From the NCBI GenBank assembly GCA_948329865.1, contig OX415249.1, positions 102,864,786 through 102,928,785 of the forward strand: 64,000 bases of DNA, written 5' to 3'. Below the pieces are notes generated by a model. The model made no database searches, was not told the origin of the DNA, and saw only the letters and a list, made by a program, of their open reading frames with translations. Shown here piece after piece: positions 10,839-23,782 of the stretch (the first letter of the stretch is position 1; each line of letters starts with the position of its first letter). Origin of the DNA: Linaria vulgaris. Lineage: Eukaryota > Streptophyta > Magnoliopsida > Lamiales > Plantaginaceae. A program made the translations under genes and the position numbers.

Positions 10839-13494
10839 ATGCCAGGAGGAGGTGGATGTAGTAACATTAGCATAGTATGGTTTAGGAGAGATTTGAGAAT
10901 AGAAGATAATCCAGCATTAATAGCTGGTGTAAGGGCAGGATCAGTGGTGCCTTTGTTTATATGGGCACCTGAGGAAGAAGGCCATTACCAGCCTGGAAGA
11001 GTATCAAGGTGGTGGCTCAAACAGAGTTTAGCACATCTTGATGTTGCCTTGAAGAGTTTAGGAACTTTTCTTGTCACTAAGAGATGTACTGATACTGTTT
11101 CTTGTCTTGTTCAAGTTATTAAGTCTACTGGGGCTACTCAACTCTTCTTCAACCATTTATATGGTTTGTTAATCTTCCTACCAAATTTATATCTCTAAAT
11201 TATTCACTATCTTTTTCTTATTTTATGTTATATGTTTGTGTTGTGTTTTGTTATTTAGATCCTATATCACTTGTTCGCGATCACCGCGTAAAACAAGTAT
11301 TGAGTAGTGAAGGAGTGGTGGTACGCTCTTTCAATGCCGACTTGCTCTATGAACCTTGGGAAGTGAATGATGAGGAAGGTCATCCATTCACTTCTTTTGC
11401 TGGATTCTGGGATAGATGCCTATCCATGCCATTTGATCCCGAGTCTCCTCTTCTCCCACCGAAGAAGATCATTTCTGGTACGACTACTACAACTACTATG
11501 TTTTTAACGAATCTTGATTCCTGTTGACGATGGTGCGTGTATTTTAATTCTACCTACAGATTTATCAGTTTTTGTTTACGAACTCTTACGCTTGATTTCT
11601 TCCAGGTGATGTGTCAAGATGTCCTGCAGACACTTTAATTTTCGAAGACGAAACAGAGAAAGGAAGCAACGCGCTTCTTTCTCGCGCATGGTCTCCCGGT
11701 TGGAGCAGTGCCAATAAGGCCTTAACCACCTTCATAAATGGACCTCTCATCGAGTACTCAATTAACCGCAGAAAGGTTGATACTGCCACGACTTCATTCC
11801 TCTCTCCCCATTTACATTTTGGGGAAGTCAGTGTCCGCAAAGTCTTCCATCTCGTTCGCATCAAGCAAGCTTTCTGGGCCAATGAGGGGAACAAAGCAGG
11901 CGAAGAAAGTGTCAATTTGTTCCTTAAAAGTATTGGCCTTAGGGAGTACTCGAGATACATGAGTTTCAATCATCCTTACAGCCATGAAAGACCATTACTT
12001 GGCCACCTTAAGCATTTCCCTTGGGTGGTTGATGAAGGGTACTTTAAGGCATGGAGACAAGGAAGAACCGGTTATCCTCTAGTGGACGCTGGTATGAGGG
12101 AGCTGTGGGCAACTGGATGGCTACACGATAGGATACGTGTGGTAGTCTCAAGCTTCTTTGTTAAAATTCTGCAGCTTCCATGGAGATGGGGAATGAAGTA
12201 CTTCTGGGATACGCTTTTGGATGCTGATCTCGAGAGCGATGCCCTTGGCTGGCAGTATATTTCTGGTACTCTTCCAGATAGCCGTGAGTTTGATCGTATT
12301 GATAATTTACAGGTACAAATTGACATATTTGAATCTTTTTACGAGCCGTTTGTTAGCCAATAATTGATTAGTTATGAAATGAATGGTCTTCTGGTAAAAT
12401 ACTAGAATTCCTTTGTCTTACTATATCATTTGGTTAACAAATATTGGATCTTGAGTACAATGGATTTGTTTATTAGGCCATAAACCCATTTCTTTTCAAG
12501 CAGGATGGATCATGATCCACCCAAGCATGAGTGGATAACTTGTGTGGATCAGGATCGCCCTGATCAAGATGAAATACTCCAACATACTAACCAAATTCAT
12601 TAATACTTGTCACCCTGGATTATAATGATATTTCTTGTTATCAGCATGAATCATGGATCATGATATGTCATTCTTTTTTGCTTTGTTTCTATGTATAAAA
12701 ATTGATGGAAAGGTGTCGAGTTACTGATCTTCATTTGACAGTTTGAGGGCTACAAGTTTGACCCTAATGGAGAATACGTTCGACGGTGGCTTCCTGAGCT
12801 TGCTAGACTGCCAACTGAATGGATCCATCATCCATGGAATGCACCAGAATCTGTACTTCAAGCTGCTGGACTTGAACTCGGTTCAAATTACCCTCTTCCT
12901 ATTGTAGAAATTGACGCTGCACGAGATAGACTACAAGCAGCCCTGTCCGAGATGTGGCAGCTCGAAAATGGAATGGAAGAGGGACTTGGAGACTCCACTG
13001 AGTACACACCAATTGCATTTCCTTCAGGCACTGGAATGGAAATGGATGACATACCTAGTAGAAACAACGATCAACTAGTTACACCAACTATCCCACGACG
13101 TTATGGAGATCAAATGGTACCAAGCTTGACATCTTCTTTTATCAGAGTTGAGGATGAAGCGACTTCTATCGAAGTTGGAAACTCAGCTGACAGCAGAGGT
13201 GAAGTACCGTTGAATGTCAATGTAGCTGCAGAGAATAGAAGAGAGTCGGTTAATAATGGTAATAATATGCAGGCGTTTAGATCCAATGATGGTTTCTCTT
13301 TTGAAAGGGGTCGAGGAAACTCTCTAGATTCAACCGCAGAATCTTCTTCGAGTGGTATTGTTCCTGTCTGGTCTCCTTCGAGTGCAAATTATTCTGAGCA
13401 AGACAATGGCGTTGGAGCCAGTTCCTTGTACTGGCAAAGGCATCCACAGTCTCGCCAGTTACACAACTTGAGGCAGCTTTCTCAAACAGGGTAA
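10839..13494 (+). CDS. CRY1: Cryptochrome 1 blue-light receptor, complete
   Basis: Exons 10839-11163, 11259-11477, 11606-12312 and 12742-13494 give 2004 nt, 667 aa plus stop. CRY1 is a flavin-binding blue/UV-A photoreceptor controlling de-etiolation and the clock. The photolyase-homology region (about residues 1-490) starts with SIVWFRRDLRIEDNPAL and includes the FAD-pocket region with GRTGYPLVDAGMRELWATGW and WDTLLDADLESDALGWQY. The C-terminal extension has the DAS motifs: DQMVPS near residue 540, an acidic VEDEA stretch and STAESSSS near 614. It ends RQLSQTG, as I recall for Arabidopsis CRY1, which separates it from CRY2. Codon 667 is followed by TAA at 13492-13494; this TAA lies inside a GTAAG donor, and splicing to 13658 recreates the same end. 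No damage is visible. Confidence 0.96.
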
Positions 13495-13657
13495 GCTTTC
13501 GATTAGTTTAAAGGTTCCTACAAGTTCGTAGCATTAAAACTTTAAACAAAACTTTTAACAAGAACCCTCTTCTATAAGTGAAGTAGAAACCGACATTCTC
13601 GTTGATATGTGTGTGGAGCCTCCAATCTTACATCTATTTTTCCTTCACTTTTGGCAG
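13491..13657 (+). other. Terminal CRY1 intron interrupting the stop codon
   Basis: Donor GGGTAAGC has its GT at 13491-13492, and acceptor TTGGCAG ends at 13657. Unspliced, codons read ACA GGG TAA (stop 13492-13494). Spliced, they read ACA GGA TAA (stop 13659-13661). Both forms give the same protein ending in QTG. The remainder of the transcript, to about 13960, would be 3' UTR. Confidence 0.75.
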
Positions 13658-13661
13658 ATAA

Positions 13662-15767
13662 TCAGAGGAAAGACGTTGGCGGTTGCGTATGTGCTGCAAA
13701 TCCAACAGGGTCGTCCTCGGTTAGGATTACAAGAGAGTACAATGTGTTGTGTCTTTTATCTGTATCCTTTTGCTTGTCTTCCTGTCATACAATGTTGTGG
13801 CTCTGCTGCTGTATTGTAAATATTTTTAGGACAAGTATAAGAATAGGAATTTGTGGTCCTCTAATAATAAATAGCTGGTTTGTGTCCTTTATATGCGTTG
13901 TATTGATTAGGGAGATTGGTACTGCAATAAAGTTCAACTCTATGTATCCATGAATATCTTCATTATAACAACTATGATTTGGGTAAAGAATTTAGCCCAA
14001 GTTCTTGTGAGGTAACTCAAAGTATGTTCCACTTTTCTGACTCATTGTTGTGAGATTGATCTTATTTAAAGAGATCAGTAGTGAAATCTTCATGAATTTT
14101 AACAGTTAGAGTATGTATTAGACAGACTCATTATACGAGTAGGTTGTTATAACTCATTTAGGCTTTGCTTCTTTCAACCAACATTTGCCACTTCCCTCTT
14201 AGGAGTTGGTTGTTTCCGAGCGCCTAACTGGCCAATGTTTCATAGTATTTTAAATTGATTGGCATGTTCATTAATCGAGTTAGTACTACTTGTGTAACAG
14301 ATATTATTCGACATAATCAACTGCAGTCTCTTTTTATTTTGGAGGTACTTCCACCGGTATATCACCCGAATATATCGCCAACTAGCGCCAACCTATAATA
14401 AAATGAAGCAGTTATATCCGAACAATGAAATAAAGCAGTTATTAGTTGAACTACTCACGTAACAGTTGTTAATAGCTAGTAAAGGGTATACCAGCCAAAC
14501 AAACTCCAAATAGACATTTGCAACTAGACAATGTTACATTCGTGCTAAAGAAAATGAACAATGGACATTCAATGTGGCATGTGTTGTTGGTTCAACTACC
14601 TATCACCGACCCTCATTTATGTAAAGGGGTTTCAATCTTTGGTATGAAAATATTCTTATTTTAGATAAAATTATGTAATTAAAGTCTGAAACGACGACCC
14701 TTTTACTAATTAAAGCTCTAGTAACGAAGTAACAAACTAATGTGAAATATTCAAATAACTTGCATGTACGGGTTTCATAACACGCAATGTAAAGATCTCA
14801 CGCTTAGATAAAATTTGCACCCAGTTCATCAGCCTATAGTAATTTTGGAGAAGATAGTGTTGTAAGCACTAGACAAAGACGACATAAATGATGAACTGAT
14901 GTTCACCAAAATTATTCTATGGCATGGCTAGCTAGCTTGTAATGGAAAGTGTTTTTCATTATTGATTAAGTGCATTTTGTGATCTCTAATAAGCAAAAGT
15001 TTATTGTCACATTACTAGATGCTATTCAGATTTAAGCATCAACTTTTACCGGAAAACCGTTCCCTAATAAGTGACCAATAAGGCAATTAATAACCATCAA
15101 CAATATAAAGGAATTTAAATGTCAATGCATACTTAATTACATATTTGAAGAATAATGCATTTATGCGTTATATGATTCACAACCTTGTGAGAATATCTCA
15201 AAAGCATCATTAAAATTGCAAATCAAGAATAATGAATTTTCTCATGTGAGCATGCTCAATTCGTCGTCCATCGATCACTAATTCACTATCATTAATTTTC
15301 ATATGAGAAAATATATTAGTCTTTAAGAATGTAGATATTTACATTTTTTCATAAGTTTTGAATAAAAAATAATATTAAAGGATAGCTTACCCAATTTATT
15401 GGAATTATAAATTTAGTTGTTGTTAAAGGAAACCAATCTTTAAGCGTGCATGAATTATATTAGTACTTAAGCCAGCAAGCTCCTAACATCTCAATATATG
15501 TCATCAAAATAATGTCTATATAGTCTGTATCAAATATCAATCATTAAAAATAGCAAAAGTTAGGACTTGGAAAATCTTCAAATTAAGTTCCAAATTCATT
15601 GTTATGGTGAAGAACTCTTGAGAACTAGGGACAATTTTGAAAATTTCATAAGATAACTTCTAATTAATGAAGTGAAAAAGAGTAAATACAAGAATTAAAT
15701 AGTGATGATACACAGGGGAAGCCACGTGCGCACGAATTCCATATCCTCGCGTCCACCCAAATTCTAG

Positions 15768-15799
<32 letters not shown>

Positions 15800-16215
15800 G
15801 AAAGATAAGAAAAGATTAGTCCAAGATATTCTAGCGACTGATTGGGAAATTACCGTCACTTTTGACAAGAGAAGAAGATGAAAAAGTCAAGTATGAAGTA
15901 ACTGAATATATATATAAAGATAAATAACATGCTGTCCTTATGTTCTACTGTCTGAAAACTCTGGAAAGCGCCCATTCCTCTTTAAAAAAACCACGCACAC
16001 ACACACACACACACACACAGTCAAGTCCATCATCAACTGTTTGAATATACATGCATATTTATATTGTCCATCTACCCCTGATCTCAACTACACACTGACT
16101 AGTATTACCACACTATTGTGCTATCATTTTACAAAACTCGCACGCACACACTCGTGCGTTTGTGTGTATGTAGTGTAGTGTAGTGTAAAGTGTACTTATA
16201 TTAATTGTTGCAAAT
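13662..16215. other. Intergenic: CRY1 3' UTR and hydrolase upstream region
   Basis: After the CRY1 3' UTR there is AT-rich DNA with no protein-like ORF. Simple repeats are (TA)n at 15768-15795 and (CA)n at 15996-16019, both in the hydrolase upstream region, plus a TAGTG run near 16172-16187 just before its start codon. I see no TE terminal structure. Confidence 0.55.
15768..16019. repeat. Microsatellites (TA)n and (CA)n
   Basis: A TA dinucleotide run occupies 15768-15795 and a CA dinucleotide run 15996-16019. They lie about 420 and 200 bp upstream of the hydrolase start codon, so length changes here could affect its promoter or leader. Confidence 0.85.
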
Positions 16216-18877
16216 ATGACGAACAAGTGCTTCAGCTTCACAGCATCAAGAAACCGCTGCCTAATATCCGCTTTCAGTAGCTGGGGGCTCCGGCCCGTTT
16301 CCACGGACCTCGGCGACGGCACCGTGATCCAATGCTGGGTGCCCAAGACCCGCAACCCGGCCCGACCCGACCTCGTGCTCATCCACGGCTTCGGCTCTAA
16401 CTCGCTCTGGCAATTTTGCGACACTGCCCGATTCCTCGCTCCACATTTCAATGTATACATCCCGGACCTTGTCTTTTTTGGGGAGTCCTATTCGACTCGA
16501 CCCGACCGGACCGACTCCTTTCAGGTATTTAATTTATATTGTCTTATCTCGTTATTATTTTTCTTTTATAATGTGAGAACTTGCAGTTGCTACCCTTCAC
16601 GTGCGTACTAGGTAAAGTAATTCTGAAGTTGACGCAATAGCTTGAAAACTAATTTGGTTTACCGCAATAACAAATTTTGTTTGTTATGATTTGAGGGGGA
16701 ATGCGTGAAGCGAGCGATGGAGGCGAACGGGGTGGTGGGTAAGATGACGGTGTTGGGGCTGAGCTACGGTGGCTTCGTGGCGTACAGCATGGCGGCGCAG
16801 TATAAGGAGTGCGTGGAGAGGGTGGTGATATGCTGCGCCGGGGTGTGTTTGGAGGAGAGAGATTTGAAGGAAGGAAAGATGTTTCCGGTGGCCAGCGTGG
16901 AGGAGGGCGCCGGCTTGTTGCTGCCGGACACGGCGGAGAAGATGAGGGACTTGATACGGTTGACCTTCGTTAAGCCACCCAAGGGATTGATGTCTTGTTT
17001 GCTAAATGACTTCATTCAGGTACATACACATATATCTAATTATCATATATCATCATTATTATTAAATCCCTTATCTTGTTAATTTTTTTGTTTGCCACTA
17101 CAATTTGTAGAAATTAGAGCTCTCTTATATTTTTTCCAAAATATCTTATTAGGAGGAGAAAGGAAAAATATTAATAAACAGTAATTTAGGGTAGTCTCCA
17201 ATCACTACAACAAAAAGGGTTTTTGGCTAGGAATAAATCCATAGCCAAAAACCCTATTTTCCGTAGCCAATGGTCATTGGCTACGGGTATCCCGTAGCCA
17301 ATGCCTGTAGTGGAAGCCTTCGCAGGTAATAGTCATTGGCTACGGTTGGCCGTAGCCAATGACTATTGGCTACGGATCTTCCCTAGCCAATAACGGAAGA
17401 CCAAAATGCCTTTATACTATTGGCTACGAAAAGTTCCGTAGCTAATAACCATTGGCTACGGACTTTTCCGTAGCCATTGATTTTTTAACGTTTTTCCAAT
17501 TATTATTGGTGACGAAATATTCCGTAGCCAATACTCTTTTTTTTTAAAAACAAATATTATCGGCGACGTATACATCCGTCGCCAATAATATTTGTAAATA
17601 TTGACTACAAGAAAATGGTTTTTGGCTAGAAATAAATCCGTAGCCAAAAACCCAATTTTCCGTAATCAATGGTCATTGGCTACGGGTATCCATAGCGAAT
17701 GCCCGTAGTGGAAGCCTTCGTAGGCAATAGTCATTGACTACGGATGGCCATAGCCAATAGCTATTGGCTACGGAAAGTTCCGTAGCCAATGGTTATTGGC
17801 TACGGAAATTACCGTAGCCATTGATTTTTTTAACTTTTCCCAATTATTATTGGTGACAGAATATTTTGTAGCCAATACATTTTTTTAAAAAAAATATTAT
17901 CGGCGACGGATACATCCGTCGTCAATAATATTCGTAAATATAAAAAAAATTAAAAACAATTTTTAATATTTTTGAATTGTATATAATGAAATATATTTAA
18001 ACTAATTAACTAATGATTACAAGATTAATTATGTAATATATTTATTGCATAATTATTTGTATATTGAAATAATTTTGGAATTATTAAGCGTTAATGTAGT
18101 AAATATAATTTTTTAAAGATGAATAATTATATTGGAAAGTATATGAATTGGAGACTTAATTTAAATATTGAATTGTAGGAATTATAGGAAGAGCTTATGG
18201 TGGAAGGTAGAAATTATAAGAGAGAGGTGGGAATATGTTTATAAATGGAAGAGTTGGGGTATTTATAGAATAAATCAAGACTATTGGCTACAGAATAATT
18301 CGTAGGCAATAGTCAATGGCTACAGAACAATCCGTAGCCAACAGTATTTGGCTACAGAATATTCCGTAGCCAATAGAATAGTTATTGGCTACGGAACAAT
18401 CCGTAGCCAATAATCTTTGCCTACGGAATATTCCGTAGCCAATAGTCTTTGCCTACGGAAAATCCGTAGGTAATGCTTATTCCATTTTTTTTTTAGTATT
18501 TTGTGTGTATTTTTATCCAATTTTTGATTACTTACATTTTTTCCCCAAAAGTTAGTTTGTTGTCTTTTGAATTTTTTTTTGATGAAATTCGTGGAAACAT
18601 ACTAATAAATAGTTGTTTAGAAGTGTTTGTTGAAAGAAGAAATGGAATCGGGTTTGTTTTACTATTTTCGATTAATTACATTTCCCCCCAAAAGCTCGTT
18701 TATTGTCTTTTGTAATTTTATTTTTTATGAAATTCGAGGAAACATACTAATAAATAGTTTAGAAGTGTTTGGTGAAAGAAACATACTAATTCGAGGAAAC
18801 ATACTAAATTTTTATGTTCTTTTATCGTCTTTGGTTCGGCGCCCATCTATATTATTGGCTACGGCTTCTAGCCGTAG

Positions 18878-18920
<43 letters not shown>

Positions 18921-21724
18921 TTTTTTAATGTTAGTGGACTATGGGCGACGGGAACCCGTCGCCTTTGGCCAATGGCTACGGATTTTCTCGTTGCCAGTGG
19001 TTAAGAGCGACGAGATATATCCGTCGCCAATGAGTTTTAATTTTTTTTTTAAATCCAAAAAATGACCAAGGGCTACGGATTTTCCGTAGCCAATGGTAAA
19101 ACTACCATTGCCTAAACCATCCGTAGCCAATGGTCCTAGCTAAAATCATTTTTCTTGTAGTGAACCAATGTGTGATAAGTAATTCAACGCGACTCCCACA
19201 CGTGTAGGCCGGGACAATACCGAACGAAATTACACGTGAGTGAAATAGATAGACAAGCTCAATATTGGCTAGAGTAGACTCTAACACCATCTATAAAAAT
19301 TAGAGCCCCTATATTTTCCCCTCAAGAGCCTTATTAGAGGAAGATAAGGAAAAAAATATTAATAAATAGTAAGTAGTTCCCAACGAACTATCTTGGGATA
19401 AGTAATTCAACACAGTTAATACAAAATTCATTGAAGAGAAAAAAACTATTCATGTGTTGTTAATCAATAGAATGAGGATAAAATTCACTATAACTAGGAT
19501 AATCAAGCTAGTGGTGCATTTGTCATACTGACAAAAAATAGTTGGGGGTAACGATCAAGAATTAGTGGTCGGTAAGGTGGTAGGTTTCTACCCTTAACTA
19601 TTCTGCATGTGGTTGAAAATTATGTGAATCTGATGCACGGATCACCTGCCATGACCTAATAATGTTTAATTCCTGTAATTGGAAACCAATATTTTTATTT
19701 TATGACAAAGATAATTTGATCGATGGTAAACATCATTCGCGATAATTAACATCCAACTTTTTACTACAACTTGGTAATTCAAATAACAAGTGCGACTGGA
19801 AAATATATGTTATGTTTTACATGTGTGTACACAATGCAAATTAGAGAATATTCGACAAATAATAAAAATAGTATTTGAGCCAAAATAATATCATATTTGC
19901 CATATGGATTTAAAACTCCGTTAATTTGTGAACATCAGAGGACGTGTGAGAAATTGTCCAATAGTTGTGGGGTAGTATTGATTACTATAGACTCATATGC
20001 TTTGAAAATGTTTTAGTGTCGGGACTATTAAAACTTCCCATTAATATAACTTTTTATAATTAGTATTTGAATGTTTAGAAAATAAGCACCTCAAGTAAAG
20101 CGCAACTGAAATTAATAATAAATTGTTTGATTATTGGAGTAATTCACCCTATTTTGTTAATCAACCCACTAAATTGTGAGCAATGACTATTTTACCTTTG
20201 AAATTACTTTTTCCTACACAAACCCATTAAATTGAAGGATAGTTTGGTCTTTGGGTTAATTGGGATACTAATAATTGGAAGAGGGGTATGTTTAATAATT
20301 ACATGATAATTCCGCCATGTAAGACAAATGGAATCAATAAATTTACAAAACAATCACATTTATATATATAATTATTAACTTTATTAGATTTAATTGGGCA
20401 AAACAAATGAATACTATGTCTTCTTTATACGAGGCTAGAGTAATTAAATCAGTAAATACAAGTACAAAAGTGGTAAGATACAGAAATCGCACTCTGGTAT
20501 CACACGTTAATTAATGACACAATATTTTGGTAGGAGGTACAACTTGAACAAGTAAATAGCGCAGAGCATTTAGTACACAAGAGGAGACTCTCACAGGAGT
20601 GGTGCTCTGCTCCTTCACAGGGCACCGTTACTCCAGCCTTTAATGACTCTTTTTAATTCACCCAACTTTGATAAAACAAATATCTGAATAATGCTTCTTT
20701 TTTTTTCTTATTTGCTGCAGTGATTTATATTTATTATGTTAGATCTCATAACAAGTGTAGAAGTTTTAGATTATTAGGTAACGTACTACATTCTTTCCAA
20801 GATAAAGTCATGGCTATGATTTTTTTTCTCTGTAAATGTATATATATGAATGGACTTTAGAGACAATACATTAGGACGACATGTTATTTTATATAAAAAA
20901 AAAAAACCTGATATATTGTTTGATAAGTCTCAACATGTTTACATAAGTTTCTATAGGTACTGATTCAACAAGACAGTGAAAAGCTATAGTGTAGAGTAGA
21001 GATGAATCTAAATTAACATAAATGTGGCATGTTTCATTCGCAAATGATCGGAAAAGTTATTTATTTATAAATATAGTTCATAAAAACTCATGATATGATA
21101 TGCATTTATCATACATAAAATCAAAATGACATAGTAAAGAAGCTGTAATAGTGATGGACAGGAAATGTGCGTGCAACATGTTGAGGAGAAGAAAGAGCTG
21201 CTTCGTGCCATTGTAAAAGACAGGAAACTTTCAAACCTTCCCCGTATCTCTCAGGTTTAAAATCTTAATTATAACAAACTCTAAAGATCATGTGCTATTT
21301 CTAGATGATGCAATGTAATGTTTTTGGTGATCTTGTGAATTTGTTTATATATAATTACTTGTTTCTTCTTTAGAAAATTATTTCTGTAAAACGTTTGATG
21401 ATGTTTTGGCTTTCATTTTTGCAGCCGACTTTAATTGTGTGGGGAGAGAAAGATCAAATATTTCCTGTCGAACTTGCTTACAGATTGAAAAGGTTTACTC
21501 ATAATTTCACAATGAGATCGTCTTTCAACTTTTCAACCTATTCTTTTCTGACTTTTATCAAGAACATTATTGGTTAATTTCTCTTTTTTGGCAGGCATAT
21601 AGGAGAGGATGCTGAACTAATAGTGATTAAGAAAACAGGACACGCATTCATTCAAGAGAAAACTAAGGAGTTCCATACGCACTTGAAAGCCTTCCTCTTT
21701 AAACAAGTGCCTCCCGTCCACTAA
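16216..21724 (+). CDS. Alpha/beta hydrolase-fold protein, complete
   Basis: Exons 16216-16524, 16696-17019, 21162-21254, 21425-21492 and 21595-21724 give 924 nt, 307 aa plus TAA. The fold supports ester, lipid or related hydrolysis; the substrate is unknown. Visible catalytic features are oxyanion-type HGFG at residues 57-60, the nucleophile elbow GLSYGG with Ser126, Asp252 in WGEKDQIFP and His281 in KTGHAFI, so the triad is complete. Plant relatives such as the At4g36610-like group are about 300-320 aa and share LVLIHGFG, VLGLSYGGFV and PTLIVWGEKD-type blocks. Exons 1 and 2 are markedly GC-rich compared with their surroundings. Intron 2 is 4.1 kb and carries a CACTA element and a local duplication. 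All exon phases join correctly. Confidence 0.88.
17203..19162. mobile_element. Non-autonomous CACTA element in hydrolase intron 2
   Basis: It begins CACTACAACAAAAAGGG and ends ATTTTTCTTGTAGTG, the inverted CACTA termini of the En/Spm superfamily. The interior is packed with subterminal copies of GGCTACGG and its complement CCGTAGCC, often as short hairpins, plus a second class GGCGACGG / CCGTCGCC. No transposase ORF is present. About 400 bp of the 5' end is tandemly duplicated: the second block starts near 17605 with a terminus-like GACTACAAGAAAATGG. A (TA)n tract lies at 18881-18916. Flanks AAT and AAC give no exact 3-bp target duplication. Confidence 0.85.
19163..19412. repeat. Right part of a tandem duplication split by the CACTA insertion
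   Basis: The segment about 17111-17200 left of the CACTA element is repeated at about 19297-19392. The segment GATAAGTAATTCAAC just right of the element (19174-19188) is repeated at 19397-19411. The simplest order is A-[CACTA]-B-A'-B', a roughly 230-bp tandem duplication with the transposon inserted in the first copy. Confidence 0.6.
19413..21161. other. Rest of hydrolase intron 2, nothing recognised
   Basis: AT-rich intronic DNA without ORFs or recognisable element ends, running to the acceptor AG at 21160-21161. Confidence 0.5.
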
Positions 21725-22428
21725 TCATGAAAATCATATATATACATACATATATATATATATATATGTATATGCATAAGTTCTCTCCCCTCCCACCCCC
21801 AAAAACAAAGAAAAAGAAAAAAGGGAAGTGATTCCCAAGAAATTTTCTCCTCACGATATCTGATCGGGTATGTAATAGTTCTTTGAAATGGTCATTATTT
21901 AATTATTGAATGATTATCAGTCGCAGGCAGGATATATTGATATGTATTATGTAGATTAAAGAAAGTGTGCTAGACTTTAATTGTTGCCATCTTTAATTAA
22001 TGAAGTAAAATGATATATGAGGTTTGCCGGTTGACATTGTAAGATAATACCCGTAGCATAAAGATAATGCTAAATGGTTTTGGCTCACTGCCATAGCATT
22101 TCTGTTGTTTTTGTATATGATCGTAAATCATAACTAAAAGATCAGACATAGATAAACAATTTTACATTTAAATTAGCATACGGCAGACTTTTGAAATCCC
22201 AGATTTTGTGCACTTATCCAAAAGGATAGAGCTAGTTTCAGCCAATCCAACACCTCCTTCAAACGGATGGAATGCTAGTGTTCAACAATTTTGAAATCGA
22301 GATATTTCTTTGTAGAGATGTCGTTTACGTGGTCAGTGTACAATGTACTTAGAATCAAATTGCGGTCGGTCATACACAATGAATTTAGAGTCAAATCGAA
22401 CTTAGGACCATGATTTAGAGTCGAAACG
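21725..22428. other. Hydrolase 3' UTR and spacer
   Basis: Downstream of the hydrolase stop there is a TA-rich run near 21739-21770 and otherwise no ORF or recognised repeat up to the inverted-repeat element. Confidence 0.5.
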
Positions 22429-22482
22429 GACAGCGCAACAAGATTCAGCGGCTCAAATCGGTCATGTTGTTTGGCCACCAAC

Positions 22483-23042
22483 TATGATGCACGGATACTC
22501 CAAAAAAATGGTTGGTCAGTGTCGGATACGTATCGGATACCGATACTCTCCAGATACTCTCCGGATACGTATCAGATACGCCACGTGGCGTATCCTGCAT
22601 TAAAAATAATTAAAAAAGACGGATACACGTATCGGATACCCTGTGAAGCGTATCCGAGGAGCATCCGATACGTATCAGCAATTTATAAGAGTAACGTGGT
22701 AGTTTTCTTAAACTAGAAAAGACCCAACAAGAACCAACTTGCAATATCTTTTCAGAAAATTAAATATAAAATCGTGAAAACCCTCTATTTCAAACCAAAA
22801 TAAAAAATAACACACAAATCTTTGATATCTTTCATAATAGTATGTGACTAATGACTGTGCAAGTGATTAGATATAATGTTATTTGATATTTTTATTTAAA
22901 TTATATCCTTATATATAATTATTAATATTAAATATTTAACGTATCGCATACATATCGTATCTTGTAAATTTAAAAAAAAAATCGTATCCACGTATCCGTA
23001 TCCGGCGGATACCGATAGTCGTATCCGTATCCGTGCAACCTA
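22483..23042. mobile_element. MULE-like element nested in the inverted repeat
   Basis: 560 bp with terminal inverted repeats TATGATGCACGGATAC and GTATCCGTGCAACCTA, flanked on both sides by the exact 10-bp direct repeat GGCCACCAAC (22473-22482 and 23043-23052). This target size suits Mutator-like elements. Many GTATC/GATAC subterminal repeats and no transposase indicate a non-autonomous copy. It interrupts block A of the surrounding inverted repeat. Confidence 0.8.
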
Positions 23043-23782
23043 GGCCACCAACTAGACCACTAACGATTTGTTTTGGCCATGAACAATCTCTTTGCTCACC
23101 AATAACCTTTTTTTTATCGTGAACAATATTTTTTTCCATGAACAATCTCTTTGAGGAACCAGCTCATGCAAGGCCCATCATCTAGCCTATAAATAACCCC
23201 TCTAATCATCATTACATGTACAATTTTTTTTGAGAGCTCTTAGATCACGAACTATCTCTTCTTGAATTATCTCTTCGTCAATTATCTTTTCGTGAACTAA
23301 CTATCTCTTCGTGAACTATTTTCGCATGAACGATCTCTTCGTGAACTATCTTCTTATCGGTTATGAGTTAGCTTTGAGCTTGAGAAACTTGCACTAAAAA
23401 ACAGGGCACGTGAATTAGGCGGGGGTTGATGGTGCATAGGCACTCTGATTCCTAATTTAGTTGATGCCCATTGAGGGGTTAAACTCTAAACATGTTACAG
23501 CTCAAATACCATGTAGATAGAAAATGGTAAAGTAAGTCGAACGTATCTGCTAGGTCGGGCAGAAAGCGATTGATGCAGATTTGAGTTTGTTGATTTCAGA
23601 CAGAACTTGAGACTTTGCCAAGCTGCCTACATATCCCGTTTAGGGAATCTTGGCAAGCGTAATTCATTATTTCTCTATGATTGCCGATCGCAGTTCATCG
23701 TTTCTTTGAGGTCGGGCCTTTGTACATCGGATAGCGAGTTGATGGCCCAGTATTGCACAGCTTCATGGATAGCAGTTGATCG

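Noticed and set aside
16261..16446. Minus-strand ORF opposite hydrolase exon 1
   Set aside because: A consequence of high GC on the antisense strand; no protein family features.
17200..19165. A 3-bp target duplication for the CACTA element
   Set aside because: The flanks AAT and AAC differ at the third base, so I do not claim an exact duplication.
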